64,000 nucleotides of DNA from Candidatus Poribacteria bacterium (GTDB taxonomy: Bacteria > Poribacteria > WGA-4E > WGA-3G). Positions 1 through 9,012 of the stretch are shown in pieces; the stretch's first letter is position 1; each line of letters opens with the position of its first letter. The translations under genes were made by a program, and so were the position numbers. The stretch is from the NCBI GenBank assembly GCA_022825825.1, contig JAJDWA010000029.1:124001-188000 (forward strand), in the 5' to 3' direction. The notes below the pieces were generated by a model. It saw nothing but the letters and a program-made list of their open reading frames with translations, did no database searches and had not been told where the DNA came from.

Positions 1-1
1 A

Positions 2-838
2 GCAACTACAATTTGTGTGCTTGGCGATGAAGTTGCAACTGATCTATTCGGTAGCGGGTCTCCTCTTGGGCAAGAGATAAAAATGGCTCGGCGTGTAAGA
101 TATTATGACCATCGTGGAAAGAGACGTAGTAGACGTATAACCGAAAGGTTCACGGTTGTAGGTACAATGATGCCAAGGGGGAGAAGCCTACGTTTCGGTT
201 GGAGTTTTGATAGCATGGTCTTTTTTCCTATATCAACCACTCAAGAACGTTTCACTGGCGATGATCATATCCAGGAAATCGTAGTCTATGCCAATTCCGT
301 TGAAGATGTTCCTAATGCTGTACGCGAGGTGAAAGAGGTAATCCGTAAACGTCACAAGGGCGAAGATAATTTTGTCAAAATCTATCAGATGCGGAAAGGT
401 ATTCGGCAGTTAGAAAAAATAAGTAAGATGATAAAAATTGCGCTTGGCAGCATCGCAGGCTTTTCGCTTCTCGTGGGTGGTATCGGCATAATGAATATGA
501 TGTTAGTTGCTGTCGTTGAACGTACTCGCGAGATCGGTTTGCGGAAAGCACTCGGTGCAAAACCACTTGATATAATGTTTCAATTCCTCATTGAGTCAAT
601 TACAATGTGTGCAGTAGGTGGAATTATAGGTATTGGCTTAGGTATCTTGGTAGGGGAAGGCATGTCGGTCCTTGCTGTTAAGGTCGTTAAAATAGTGCCC
701 GAATGGCCCGCAGTTGTTTCTGCCCAGTGGATTTTGATTTCAGTCCTATTTTCTGCTGCAATCGGCATATCTTTTGGGTTGTATCCTGCAATAAAAGCCT
801 CTATGCTATCCCCTATTGAGGCACTGCGAAAAGATTAA
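2..838 (+). CDS. MacB/FtsX-type ABC permease, 5'-truncated by window edge
   Basis: This is the C-terminal part of an ABC transporter permease of the MacB/FtsX family, which moves substrates (peptides, lipids, antibiotics or lipoproteins in known members) across or out of the inner membrane. The reading frame is open from base 2, and its first residues align with the middle of the next gene, so the true start lies upstream of the window. The visible part holds the end of the periplasmic domain and the FtsX-type core of three membrane helices, with the family signature REIGLRKALGA just after the first helix. It is very close in sequence to the permeases at 1016 and 4270. No ATPase subunit is seen here, so it may lie upstream. 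Confidence 0.9.
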   Translation, partial: ATTICVLGDEVATDLFGSGSPLGQEIKMARRVRYYDHRGKRRSRRITERFTVVGTMMPRGRSLRFGWSFDSMVFFPISTTQERFTGDDHIQEIVVYANSVEDVPNAVREVKEVIRKRHKGEDNFVKIYQMRKGIRQLEKISKMIKIALGSIAGFSLLVGGIGIMNMMLVAVVERTREIGLRKALGAKPLDIMFQFLIESITMCAVGGIIGIGLGILVGEGMSVLAVKVVKIVPEWPAVVSAQWILISVLFSAAIGISFGLYPAIKASMLSPIEALRKD

Positions 839-935
839 ACGTTTTTAATTCAAAACCTGCATTCTATTTCTCACCCATTCAAGAAACAATAAACCTATTT
901 TGCTAATCACGTCTAATTGAAATCAATACATTAAG

Positions 936-963
936 TTGATTTTTTATAGATTCCACATATAAA
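936..963 (+). promoter_or_regulatory. Candidate sigma-70 promoter before second permease
   Basis: TTGATT at 936-941 and TATAAA at 958-963 are separated by 16 bases. This resembles a housekeeping promoter in the 177-base gap between the first two permease genes, so the second may be transcribed independently. Sequence match only. Confidence 0.35.
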
Positions 964-975
964 TGATATTTTTGG

Positions 976-1003
976 ATCAGCGCGTTTACAAAGCACGCCT
1001 GAT
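976..1003 (+). promoter_or_regulatory. Hairpin just upstream of permease ribosome-binding site
   Basis: ATCAGCGCGT (976-985) pairs with ACGCCTGAT (995-1003) with one bulged base. It ends right before the AAAGAAG ribosome-binding region and the ATG at 1016. It could be a 5' stabiliser or a translational control element. Confidence 0.35.
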
Positions 1004-1015
1004 AAAGAAGATAAT

Positions 1016-2317
1016 ATGCGAATAATAGAAGCAATTGCTGTCGGGATTACCGCTATTCGCTCAAACAAGATGCGATCATTGCTGACGATGCTTGGGATCA
1101 TCATCGGTGTCGCCTCTGTGCTTGCGATGATTTCAATTGGTGATGGTGCTAAAGAAATTGTGTTACGTGATGCGCAAAAGCTTGGTGGAGCAAATCAGTT
1201 TACTATCTACCGTACGTGGTATAAACGGGTAGGAACACAATGGGTGAGGATTCGTAGCAATGAGTATATGAAGTACGGAGATGTGTTGGCAATCGAGGCG
1301 GAATGTCCATCTGTAAAGGCTGTGACCCCAAGAATACCTGAATGGAGAGGTGCGTTAATTGAAGCAGCAGGTGGTGCGCAAACTCGTGCTGGTTATAATG
1401 GGGTAGATGCCACCTACCAAACTTCAATGGACTGGGATATTCAAGAGGGACGATTTATTACGGACGAAGACGTGGAAAATGCATCGACCGTCTGTGTACT
1501 TGGAGATGAGGTTGCAACGTCTCTGTTCGGTAACAAATCACCGCTGGGACAAGAAATTAAAATTGCAAGAGGCGATGGACGTTATGACCGATGGGGACGA
1601 AGGGACAAGAAGCGGTACACAGAGCGTTTCACGGTTGTCGGCACGATGCGGCCAAGAGGGAGAAGTCTTCGATTCGGTTGGAGTTACGATAATCTTGTGT
1701 TTATGCCGCTAACAACCACTCAAGAACGTTTCACTGGTGATGACCGGATTCAGGATATTGTCGTTTATGCACACACCGTTGAGGATGTCCCGAAGGCAAT
1801 AGAAGAGGTAAAAGCAGTCATCCGTAAGCGGCATAAGAACCAAGACGACTTCATCAGAATTTTTGATATGCGTGAAGGCATGGCACAGTTGGAAAAAATC
1901 AGCAGAGTTATTAAGATTGCCCTTGGAAGTATCGCAGGTTTCTCCCTGCTTGTTGGTGGCATCGGTATAATGAATATGATGCTTGTCGCTGTCACTGAGC
2001 GGACACGCGAGATCGGGCTTCGCAAAGCACTTGGTGCAACCCGTTATGATATCCTAATTCAATTCTTAATGGAGGCAGTTTTCATGTGTGGTATCGGAGG
2101 ATTGATAGGCATAGGTTTAGGTGTCTTTGCTGGACAAGGTATGGCACTTCTTGCAGTTAAAATCGCCAAAATTGTGCCTGAATGGCCATCAGTTATTTCA
2201 ACGGAGTGGGTTTTAGTTTCAATCTCGTTCTCAGCGTTGATCGGTATCTCTTTTGGGTTGTATCCTGCAATAAAAGCGTCTTCACTTTCTCCTATTGAGG
2301 CATTGCGTACTGATTAA
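1016..2317 (+). CDS. MacB/FtsX-type ABC permease
   Basis: A full-length permease of 433 residues. It has an N-terminal membrane helix (about residues 15-45, with the typical RSNKMRSLLTMLGIIIGVAS), a large periplasmic MacB-type core domain, and a C-terminal FtsX domain with three helices and the REIGLRKALGA motif. Length and order match MacB permeases that lack the fused ATPase domain. It lies in a same-strand array with the partial gene at 2 and those at 4270 and 5584, and the adaptor at 7017 probably completes the pump. The array arose by tandem duplication, since three copies are nearly co-linear. The stop is only 5 bases from the stop of the convergent DUF5131 gene. Substrate cannot be read from sequence. 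Confidence 0.92.
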   Translation: MRIIEAIAVGITAIRSNKMRSLLTMLGIIIGVASVLAMISIGDGAKEIVLRDAQKLGGANQFTIYRTWYKRVGTQWVRIRSNEYMKYGDVLAIEAECPSVKAVTPRIPEWRGALIEAAGGAQTRAGYNGVDATYQTSMDWDIQEGRFITDEDVENASTVCVLGDEVATSLFGNKSPLGQEIKIARGDGRYDRWGRRDKKRYTERFTVVGTMRPRGRSLRFGWSYDNLVFMPLTTTQERFTGDDRIQDIVVYAHTVEDVPKAIEEVKAVIRKRHKNQDDFIRIFDMREGMAQLEKISRVIKIALGSIAGFSLLVGGIGIMNMMLVAVTERTREIGLRKALGATRYDILIQFLMEAVFMCGIGGLIGIGLGVFAGQGMALLAVKIAKIVPEWPSVISTEWVLVSISFSALIGISFGLYPAIKASSLSPIEALRTD

Positions 2318-2322
2318 ATTCC

Positions 2323-3063
2323 TTATCCTGGTATTTCGTCATAAGTTTGTCCATCTAACTCTCTTCCCGTTTTAGATTTGCGCTTGCCACCCCACTGTTT
2401 AAAGAAAAATAATACATTTTCTTTTGCACACTGGTCTTTGATGTCAACAACCCATTTCTTTTTCATTTCGCGGGCACCAGGACCAGACTCTCCACCCACA
2501 ATAACCCAATCAATACCGCTCAACTCCAAATGTGGAAGAGGGCCGATAAGTGGTTCAAGCGAGAGAAATTTGATGTGTGCGTCAGTTTGACGAAGCAAGT
2601 CAATCCGATCCGTAACAAGGCTATCTTCAACACTAACCCCCATCCAAACATTCTTAGGCCATGGCAACTTTGGACTGAATTCCAGCAGCCGCGATGCCCG
2701 CTTTGTCAACACTTGAAATTGGTGCCAATTTGCTTTTTCCATCACAGAAAAAACTTCTTGAATATAATTCAATTCAATTTTTTCGTGAAACAGATCACTC
2801 ATAGAGTTAACGAAAATTCGACGAGGTTTCTTCCATTTTAATGGCTCATTAAGTAGAGAGCGGATGGGGAGAACTTCCCGCGTCCATTGTGGACCTGCTT
2901 TAGTAGTTTTTGCCAACCCTTCGTAAGCCATGCCTGGACCAGAAAACCTCGCTGCAATGCGTTCGGCGTAACAGAATCGGCATCCTTCTGATACGCGGGT
3001 GCAGCCGCGTACGGGATTCCACGTAGATTCGGTCCACTCTATCTTTGAAGAAATGGTTGCCAT
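2323..3063 (-). CDS. DUF5131 / phage Gp37-Gp68 family three-Cys protein
   Basis: A 246-residue member of the DUF5131 (phage Gp37/Gp68) family. Near the N-terminus it carries the three-Cys motif Cys21-x6-Cys28-x2-Cys31 (GCTRVSEGCRFCYAER), which suggests an iron-sulfur cluster of the radical-SAM kind, although the classical CxxxCxxC spacing is absent. Other family landmarks are WNPVRGC, VNSMSDLFH, LTKRASR, SLEPLIGP and VGGESGPGAR. The biochemical function is unknown. It is the first-named half of a conserved pair with the three-Cys-motif partner TcmP, encoded 43 bases upstream on the same strand. Both lie on the strand opposite to the permease array, so they look like an inserted unit. The start ATG at 3063 follows a GGGG-type ribosome-binding site. 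Confidence 0.88.
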   Translation of the reverse strand: MATISSKIEWTESTWNPVRGCTRVSEGCRFCYAERIAARFSGPGMAYEGLAKTTKAGPQWTREVLPIRSLLNEPLKWKKPRRIFVNSMSDLFHEKIELNYIQEVFSVMEKANWHQFQVLTKRASRLLEFSPKLPWPKNVWMGVSVEDSLVTDRIDLLRQTDAHIKFLSLEPLIGPLPHLELSGIDWVIVGGESGPGAREMKKKWVVDIKDQCAKENVLFFFKQWGGKRKSKTGRELDGQTYDEIPG

Positions 3064-3106
3064 TTTTACCCCTTTTTAGATACAAATCCATTTAGTGTGA
3101 GAATCC

Positions 3107-3988
3107 TTAACGCAAATGTTTTAAAAGTATATCTTGCGCAATTTTTACCGCTGTTTGAGCTCCACGTGGATTTCCAGCTGCAAAACACAACAGATACAAT
3201 GGAACATTTTTTGAATTGCGCAGAGCAAGCGGATTAGTCGCTACACTGGCAAATATTTCTTGTAATCGGTTCATAAAATATTGTTCAATTTCTGGAAAAA
3301 TATTACCTACTTTTTCCCATCGCTCCTCTTCACCAAATAGTGAATTGTCATTAGCCAGTTTGTAGAATACTTCGAACCAACTATTATCACCGAAAAACAG
3401 ATTTAGTTTTTCCCCTATAGACTGACGAATTTCACTATTCCTTTTCAGCAATCTATTGACGGTGCCAATTGGAAAGAGTAACCATAAATCAACAGCCTGT
3501 GTATTAGCAATTAATTCAATTGTCTTCCATTCCACCTGCATACCAAAAGGATCCAGAAATACTAATGCCCGGTGATTTTTCCAATTCTTACCACAAACTT
3601 CTTTAAAATATTCGTTTGCGTCCCTACGTATACACTCAATATTTTTTTCAGGGAACTCTTCTGTGAGTTTTTCCAATTCAGAGTAATTATTCTTGTCTTC
3701 TTCTATAAAAATATATTTTCCGAACGGAGGTTGTACTTCCAGCGCGTTACGTGCCGAACCTTGTCGAAAATTGACTACATCCTGATTGTCAAGCTCTGGA
3801 AACAGTGGCTCATTTATATCTTCATCAAGTATTAGTTCACGATAACCAGTCCCCGCAAAGGCATCTATGTAAGCAAAATCAAATCGTTGTTTACTCATAA
3901 TTGTTGTGTAAGCTTGCAAATATTTTCGCACACATTCTAATTTTTGCTCTGTCCAGTTTCCACCAAAAATCTGCCCCGTAGTATTCAT
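3107..3988 (-). CDS. tcmP: Three-Cys-motif partner protein TcmP
   Basis: A 293-residue TcmP family protein. Family members are encoded next to DUF5131 three-Cys proteins in phages, integrative elements and defence-like islands; their activity is not established. The sequence reads as a Rossmann-type methyltransferase-like fold: a motif-I-like IDAFAGTG (residues 41-48), an acidic strand end FIEED (about 94-98), and the motif-IV-like LDPFG (145-149) where amino-methyltransferases keep D/N-PP-Y/F. SAM binding is therefore plausible but not proven. GGAG precedes the ATG at 3988. It is cotranscribed with the DUF5131 gene, and the pair is embedded between two permease paralogues, consistent with an insertion that split the array. 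Confidence 0.88.
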   Translation of the reverse strand: MNTTGQIFGGNWTEQKLECVRKYLQAYTTIMSKQRFDFAYIDAFAGTGYRELILDEDINEPLFPELDNQDVVNFRQGSARNALEVQPPFGKYIFIEEDKNNYSELEKLTEEFPEKNIECIRRDANEYFKEVCGKNWKNHRALVFLDPFGMQVEWKTIELIANTQAVDLWLLFPIGTVNRLLKRNSEIRQSIGEKLNLFFGDNSWFEVFYKLANDNSLFGEEERWEKVGNIFPEIEQYFMNRLQEIFASVATNPLALRNSKNVPLYLLCFAAGNPRGAQTAVKIAQDILLKHLR

Positions 3989-4269
3989 TCCAAATCTCCA
4001 ATTTAAGTTAAACAGATTATCACTGTATCATATTATACCAATTTTAGTTATTTTTTGTAAAGGACAATTTAAGCACAATTATTTTGCAATAAACCCATTT
4101 CCCAATTTTGACGTCAAAAAAAGCATAATTGTGTTCCAACAACACAAATTAAGGATGTAGTTGCAATTTCACTTTCTTGTCATGTCAATTGTCCGAACCT
4201 TATCTGCTTTTTTCTGTCTGAATTACAAGGTATAAAAGGTTAATCTTTTTTAGTCTTTGGAGACAAGAA

Positions 4270-5571
4270 ATGCGCATATTTGAGGGATTATCCGTTGGGA
4301 TTTCAGCAATTCGCAGTAATAAACTACGATCATTGTTGACGATGTTGGGAATTATCATTGGGGTTGCCTCTGTGCTTGCAATGATCTCAATCGGTGATGG
4401 TGCTAAAGAGATTGTGCTGCAAGATGCACAAAAATTAGGCGGCGTCAACCAGTTCACAATGTATCGGAGCAGTTACAGGCGTGTAGGGAGACGTTGGATG
4501 CCAAACCGTAGTAACGAATACTTCAAGTACGAAGATGTATTAGCTATTGAGGCGGAATGTCCATCCGTAAAGGTAGTTGTTCCCCGAATTCCAGAATGGC
4601 GAGGTGTCCAGATTCAAACGAATGATGGGTCTGAAACTCGCAGCGGTTATAACGGGGTGAATGCCTCATTTTCGGAGGCGATGGACTGGAAAATTCAGGA
4701 AGGACGTTTTATTTCCGATGAGGATATTGAAAACAAAGCGAAAGTGTGTGTATTAGGAACTGAGGTCGCACTTAACCTATTCGGTAACAAATCCCCAATA
4801 AACCAGGAAATCAAAATCGGTAGAGGTGGCGGTAGGTTTGATAGATATGGCAGAGGGGATCAGGTCCGGATCGCTGAACGTTTTACCGTAGTGGGAACGA
4901 TGATGCCTCGTGGTAGAAGCCTTAGATTCGGGTGGAACTTAGACGATATGGTTTTCATTCCGATCACAACAGCACAAGAACGTTTTACCGGCAATGATCA
5001 TATTGTCATGTTATCCGTTCAAGCCAACACCGTTGACGATGTTCCGAAAGCAATAGAAGAGGTGAAAGAAGTAATGCGGACACGCCATAGGAATCAGGAT
5101 GATTTCTTTGACCTTAGGGATATGCGTGAAGGCATGGCACAGTTAGATAAAATCAGTAAGGTAATAAAAATAGCGTTGGGTAGCATTGCTGGTTTTTCTC
5201 TGCTTGTTGGCGGTATCGGTATAATGAACATGATGTTAGTTGCTGTTAGTGAACGCACACGTGAAATCGGTTTGCGGAAGGCACTCGGCGCAAAACGTTT
5301 AGATATTATGTTACAGTTCCTTATAGAGTCCATTGTGATGTGTATTATAGGTGGGGCTTTAGGTGTAGGGTTAGGTTATCTTGCGGGTGAGGGTATGGCA
5401 CTTCTTGCAGTAAAGATCGTCAAGATGGTGCCGGATTGGCCGTCAGTTATTTCTATGCAGTGGGTTATTATTTCTGTCTCATTTTCTGCGTTGATTGGTA
5501 TCTCTTTTGGGCTCTATCCTGCGCTAAAAGCTTCAGCGCTTTCCCCGATAGAAGCACTACGCACTGAGTAA
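4270..5571 (+). CDS. MacB/FtsX-type ABC permease
   Basis: A 433-residue permease, a close paralogue of the gene at 1016 with the same length and the same order of parts: N-terminal helix, periplasmic core, and three-helix FtsX domain with REIGLRKALGA. The start ATG follows GGAGACAAGAA. It lies 12 bases ahead of the fourth permease at 5584 and is probably cotranscribed with it. The periplasmic domains of the three similar copies differ most in the loop around residues 180-200 (rich in Arg, Gly and Tyr), which is where specificity could diverge. The family sense is secure; the substrate is unknown. Confidence 0.92.
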   Translation: MRIFEGLSVGISAIRSNKLRSLLTMLGIIIGVASVLAMISIGDGAKEIVLQDAQKLGGVNQFTMYRSSYRRVGRRWMPNRSNEYFKYEDVLAIEAECPSVKVVVPRIPEWRGVQIQTNDGSETRSGYNGVNASFSEAMDWKIQEGRFISDEDIENKAKVCVLGTEVALNLFGNKSPINQEIKIGRGGGRFDRYGRGDQVRIAERFTVVGTMMPRGRSLRFGWNLDDMVFIPITTAQERFTGNDHIVMLSVQANTVDDVPKAIEEVKEVMRTRHRNQDDFFDLRDMREGMAQLDKISKVIKIALGSIAGFSLLVGGIGIMNMMLVAVSERTREIGLRKALGAKRLDIMLQFLIESIVMCIIGGALGVGLGYLAGEGMALLAVKIVKMVPDWPSVISMQWVIISVSFSALIGISFGLYPALKASALSPIEALRTE

Positions 5572-5583
5572 GAGGAGGTCTAA

Positions 5584-6900
5584 ATGAACCTATTTGAATG
5601 TATAATATTAGGCATTTCCAGCTTGCGGCGTAACCCGCTCCGCTCAGGTCTAACAATTTTAGGTATTATAGTTGGTGTTGGTTCTGTAGTCAGTATGGTT
5701 TCTGTCGGTGACGGGTCTTCTGCTATGGTGCTACGAGAAATTGAACGGACAGGCGGCACAAAGATCGTTGAAATCTATCGAGATGATTGGGATAAGCAGT
5801 CTGGTACGTTGAGTCGAGCAGCAGGGGAAGCGGTCAGAGGTAGGAGTCGTTGGCGGAGGAACCGGGCTGAGCATTTGGAAACAGATGATGCTTTTGAAAT
5901 CATGAAGGGCGCGCGCGGAATCGTTGACGTTGTCGCTGAAGATGATATGCCCGGTTGGAGTGTGAGTTACAAAGGGCGTAAAAAGGAATCTCGAATTGTC
6001 GCATCAACAGCAGGGTACGACCGTTCACACAACTGGTACACCTCAAGCGGTAGATTTTTCAACCCAGAAGAGGTGGAAGCCTCCAGCAGCGTTGCTGTAA
6101 TCGGTTCAAAAATTGCAGAAGAGATATTTCTCAACGAAGACCCGGTTGGCAAAGAAATTAAAGCTTCTCGTCCTTCTTATTGGCGCGGCAGAAGCGGACT
6201 CTATGAGGTGCGCCTTAAAGTTATCGGGGTGATGGAAGAGAAGGGCGATGCAATGGATACAACTGGTTGGGATGACAGGTTTATCATTCCGATTACAACA
6301 CTTCAAGAACGTTTTAAGGGTCGCAATGATGTTGAACGAATTCGCGTTGAAGCTGTAGACATAGATACAATTCCGCTTGCGATAGCAGACGCCAAACATA
6401 TCTTGGGCAGAATACACAACAACACAGGTGAGGAATATAACTATTGGACAGCCGAAGAGGAATTGGCAACTGCTAACAAAGTAGGATTGGTCATGAAAGC
6501 CTTAATGGGGGGTATTGCAGGTATTGCATTGATGGTTGCGGGTATCGGTGTAATGAATATCATGCTGGTTTCTGTAACCGACAGGACGAAAGAAATTGGA
6601 TTACGTAAAGCATTGGGGGCAACCTTCAATGATATTATCACCCAATTCCTAATTGAGGCATCTGTCCTCACCTTAGTGGGAGGAATTCTTGGATCAATCC
6701 TCGGCGTATTTATGGGACAAGGCACAGCTGCACTTATTTCCAAGTTTGTGTGGGAAGGCAGTAATTGGCCCTCAGTGATTTCATTTGAGACAATGTTCAT
6801 TGCCTTGCTTGTATCTGTCGCTATTGGTGTTTTCTTTGGGCTTTACCCCGCCCATAAGGCAGCAAAACTTACACCTGTTGAAGCACTTAGAACTGATTAG
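5584..6900 (+). CDS. MacB/FtsX-type ABC permease, divergent copy
   Basis: A permease of 438 residues with the same architecture as its neighbours but clearly more diverged. The periplasmic domain has a different Arg/Ser-rich insertion near residues 75-95 and Trp-rich segments, and the motif reads KEIGLRKALGA. It starts 12 bases after the previous stop, preceded by AGAGGAGG, so translation is probably coupled. Two unlike permeases in one operon could form a heteromeric membrane part of a single exporter together with the adaptor at 7017; this is an inference from order. Confidence 0.9.
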   Translation: MNLFECIILGISSLRRNPLRSGLTILGIIVGVGSVVSMVSVGDGSSAMVLREIERTGGTKIVEIYRDDWDKQSGTLSRAAGEAVRGRSRWRRNRAEHLETDDAFEIMKGARGIVDVVAEDDMPGWSVSYKGRKKESRIVASTAGYDRSHNWYTSSGRFFNPEEVEASSSVAVIGSKIAEEIFLNEDPVGKEIKASRPSYWRGRSGLYEVRLKVIGVMEEKGDAMDTTGWDDRFIIPITTLQERFKGRNDVERIRVEAVDIDTIPLAIADAKHILGRIHNNTGEEYNYWTAEEELATANKVGLVMKALMGGIAGIALMVAGIGVMNIMLVSVTDRTKEIGLRKALGATFNDIITQFLIEASVLTLVGGILGSILGVFMGQGTAALISKFVWEGSNWPSVISFETMFIALLVSVAIGVFFGLYPAHKAAKLTPVEALRTD

Positions 6901-7016
6901 ATCGTTATAAATGGTTAAACACTCGGACAGATAGAATTATTGACTTCAGACCGTTTACATACTAAAAAGGTGTCCGTTTGTTATACACCTTCCAAATTTT
7001 ATAGGAGGAATAGGTT

Positions 7017-8897
7017 TTGAAAAAGCTAATTATTACTGTTGCTATCATCGTCGTTCTTATTGGGGCGGTAGGATGGGTTGTACTGAGCCGTGGCAAAAAC
7101 GGAGTTGATCCGGCACTTGCACCTAAAATTGAGATCGTCAAACTTGGCGATTTCCGAATGACCATCAGAGCAACTGGCAACTTAGAACCGCTTATCGACG
7201 TTGAAGTAAAGTCCAACGTTGAAGGAGAAGTCGTTGATCTCCTTGTTAAAGATGGTGATCCCGTTGAGGCGGGCGATATTTTGGTAAGGCTTGACCCCAA
7301 AATATATGAAGAGGAGCAGAAACAGGCGGAAGCGGATGTTAAGGCTGCTGAGGCACAACAGATGCAGGCGGAATTAAATATTCTACTAAAGAAAGAACGT
7401 TTAGACAGCCAGCTTACTCAGAAACAATCTGCTGTTAGAAGTGCTAAAGCAAATCTTGAAACAACCAAAGCGGAATCGTTAACACGGGTAAGCTCCGCTG
7501 AAACCGACATTCAGGCAACAAAGAATTCGTTAGACCAAGATCAGATTTCTTTAGAACAAGCAAATATTTCGCTTGAACAAGCGAAGTTAACACTTTCAGA
7601 ATATGAAACGTCGCTTGCGTCTACAAAGGTTGCTTTGGACACAGCCTTGTCAGAATTTGAAAGGAATAAATCCCTTTTTGAAGAAGAACTGGTTTCCAAA
7701 AGTACGTTGGAAGACGCAGAATCTCGGCATGCCAGCGTAGACTCCCAATACAAGAATGCTAATAAGCGGGTAGAATCGCAGAAACAGACCATCAAATCAC
7801 AGGAACGCACCGTTCTGGCTCGTAAAACAGCTATTAAGACGCGTGAAGCACAGTTGAAGTTACAAGAATTAAACCTTGAACACCTCAAAAAGACGCGTGA
7901 GAAGGCAGAAGAAGAGAGCCAAATTCGATTAGATAATGCTGAAACACAGTTAAAGGAGCTTGAATCAACAATTGGAAATGAGAAACTGTTAACGGAGCAA
8001 TCCAAAGTCAGTTCTGATGCCAACCTCCTCCGCAGGCAAAGTAGTCTGAAGAATCAGGAGGAACGGCTTGGTTGGACGGTTATTAAGGCACCCATGTCCG
8101 GCACTGTTACCCAACTTGAGATAGAACAGGGAGAGATTGTTACATCTGGACGTTCAGCTTTTTCGCAGAGCCCACCAATTATGACGATAGCGGATCTATC
8201 GAAAATGGTTGTCAAAACCTTTATCAACGAAGTTGATATGGAACGGCTTGATGAGGGGCAAGCTGCAGAAATCAAGATTGATGCTTTCCAAACGAAAAAA
8301 TTTAAAGGCACAATTTATGAAATTTCCCAAAGTGGCCAACAGCAAGATAACATTATCTCGTTTGAGGTGATGATAGAGGTTGATGATACATCTGGGGACA
8401 TCCGCCCCGGTATGAGTGCTGATGTTGACATCATTACGTACGAAGAAAAGAACGTTTTATTGATACCTATTGACGCTGTAATTAATAAGAATTCTGCGAC
8501 CGTTACCGCTCAGGTGGGTAATACATCACCCTTCAAAGTAGGCAAATCGGTTACTATGCAGACCATCAGTGAAAAGCAATTTAATGGCACTATAGAATCT
8601 GTTGGAAATGGAAGCGTTACAATTAATTTAAATCCTGCGCAACGCGGTATTGTTCCGGGGCCAGCAACGGTTTCGCTCTTGATCAATGATGAAAAGAAAG
8701 CTGATGGTGTTTCGGCACAAGTCAGTGTTTTAAGAGGGAAGTTTGTTATGTTAGAGAATGGCGGCAAAGGTGTTGAAACCGCTATTGAAACCGGCATGCA
8801 AAATGAAACAGTTGTTATCGTCAAAAGTGGAATTACTGAAGGCGATCGAGTTATCCTACAACGCAGACAGAGACCGCAGATGGGTTGGGGAAGATAG
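7017..8897 (+). CDS. MacA/HlyD-type periplasmic adaptor subunit with long coiled coil
   Basis: A 626-residue membrane-fusion protein that would link the inner-membrane permeases to an outer-membrane channel. It has an N-terminal membrane anchor (about residues 3-24), a split biotinyl-lipoyl-like domain (NVEGEVVDLLVKDGDPVEAGD, and later IKAPMSGTVTQLEIEQGEIV), and between these a very long alpha-helical hairpin (about residues 95-345), rich in Gln, Glu, Lys and Ala. Beta-barrel and membrane-proximal domains follow. The hairpin and total length exceed typical MacA (about 370-400 residues), suggesting a long periplasmic reach. The start is TTG at 7017, chosen because AGGAGG lies at 7003-7008. It follows the permease genes by 116 bases. 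Confidence 0.88.
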   Translation: MKKLIITVAIIVVLIGAVGWVVLSRGKNGVDPALAPKIEIVKLGDFRMTIRATGNLEPLIDVEVKSNVEGEVVDLLVKDGDPVEAGDILVRLDPKIYEEEQKQAEADVKAAEAQQMQAELNILLKKERLDSQLTQKQSAVRSAKANLETTKAESLTRVSSAETDIQATKNSLDQDQISLEQANISLEQAKLTLSEYETSLASTKVALDTALSEFERNKSLFEEELVSKSTLEDAESRHASVDSQYKNANKRVESQKQTIKSQERTVLARKTAIKTREAQLKLQELNLEHLKKTREKAEEESQIRLDNAETQLKELESTIGNEKLLTEQSKVSSDANLLRRQSSLKNQEERLGWTVIKAPMSGTVTQLEIEQGEIVTSGRSAFSQSPPIMTIADLSKMVVKTFINEVDMERLDEGQAAEIKIDAFQTKKFKGTIYEISQSGQQQDNIISFEVMIEVDDTSGDIRPGMSADVDIITYEEKNVLLIPIDAVINKNSATVTAQVGNTSPFKVGKSVTMQTISEKQFNGTIESVGNGSVTINLNPAQRGIVPGPATVSLLINDEKKADGVSAQVSVLRGKFVMLENGGKGVETAIETGMQNETVVIVKSGITEGDRVILQRRQRPQMGWGR

Positions 8898-8929
8898 AGC
8901 AGCGAAGAACATAATCTCATAAACGTATT

Positions 8930-8993
8930 CTGTTAAAAAGCAATTGACACCGAATACCATGCAAGGAATTCGGTGTCAATTGCTTTTTAACAG
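8930..8993. terminator. Bidirectional terminator, 26-bp perfect stem
   Basis: A perfect 26-base inverted repeat (8930-8955 and 8968-8993) with a 12-base loop lies between the convergent adaptor gene and the PD40 gene. Each arm ends in an A/T tract (CTTTTTAACAG), so it can stop transcription from both sides. Confidence 0.75.
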
Positions 8994-9012
8994 ATGTTCA
9001 CAGATTAAGGTT

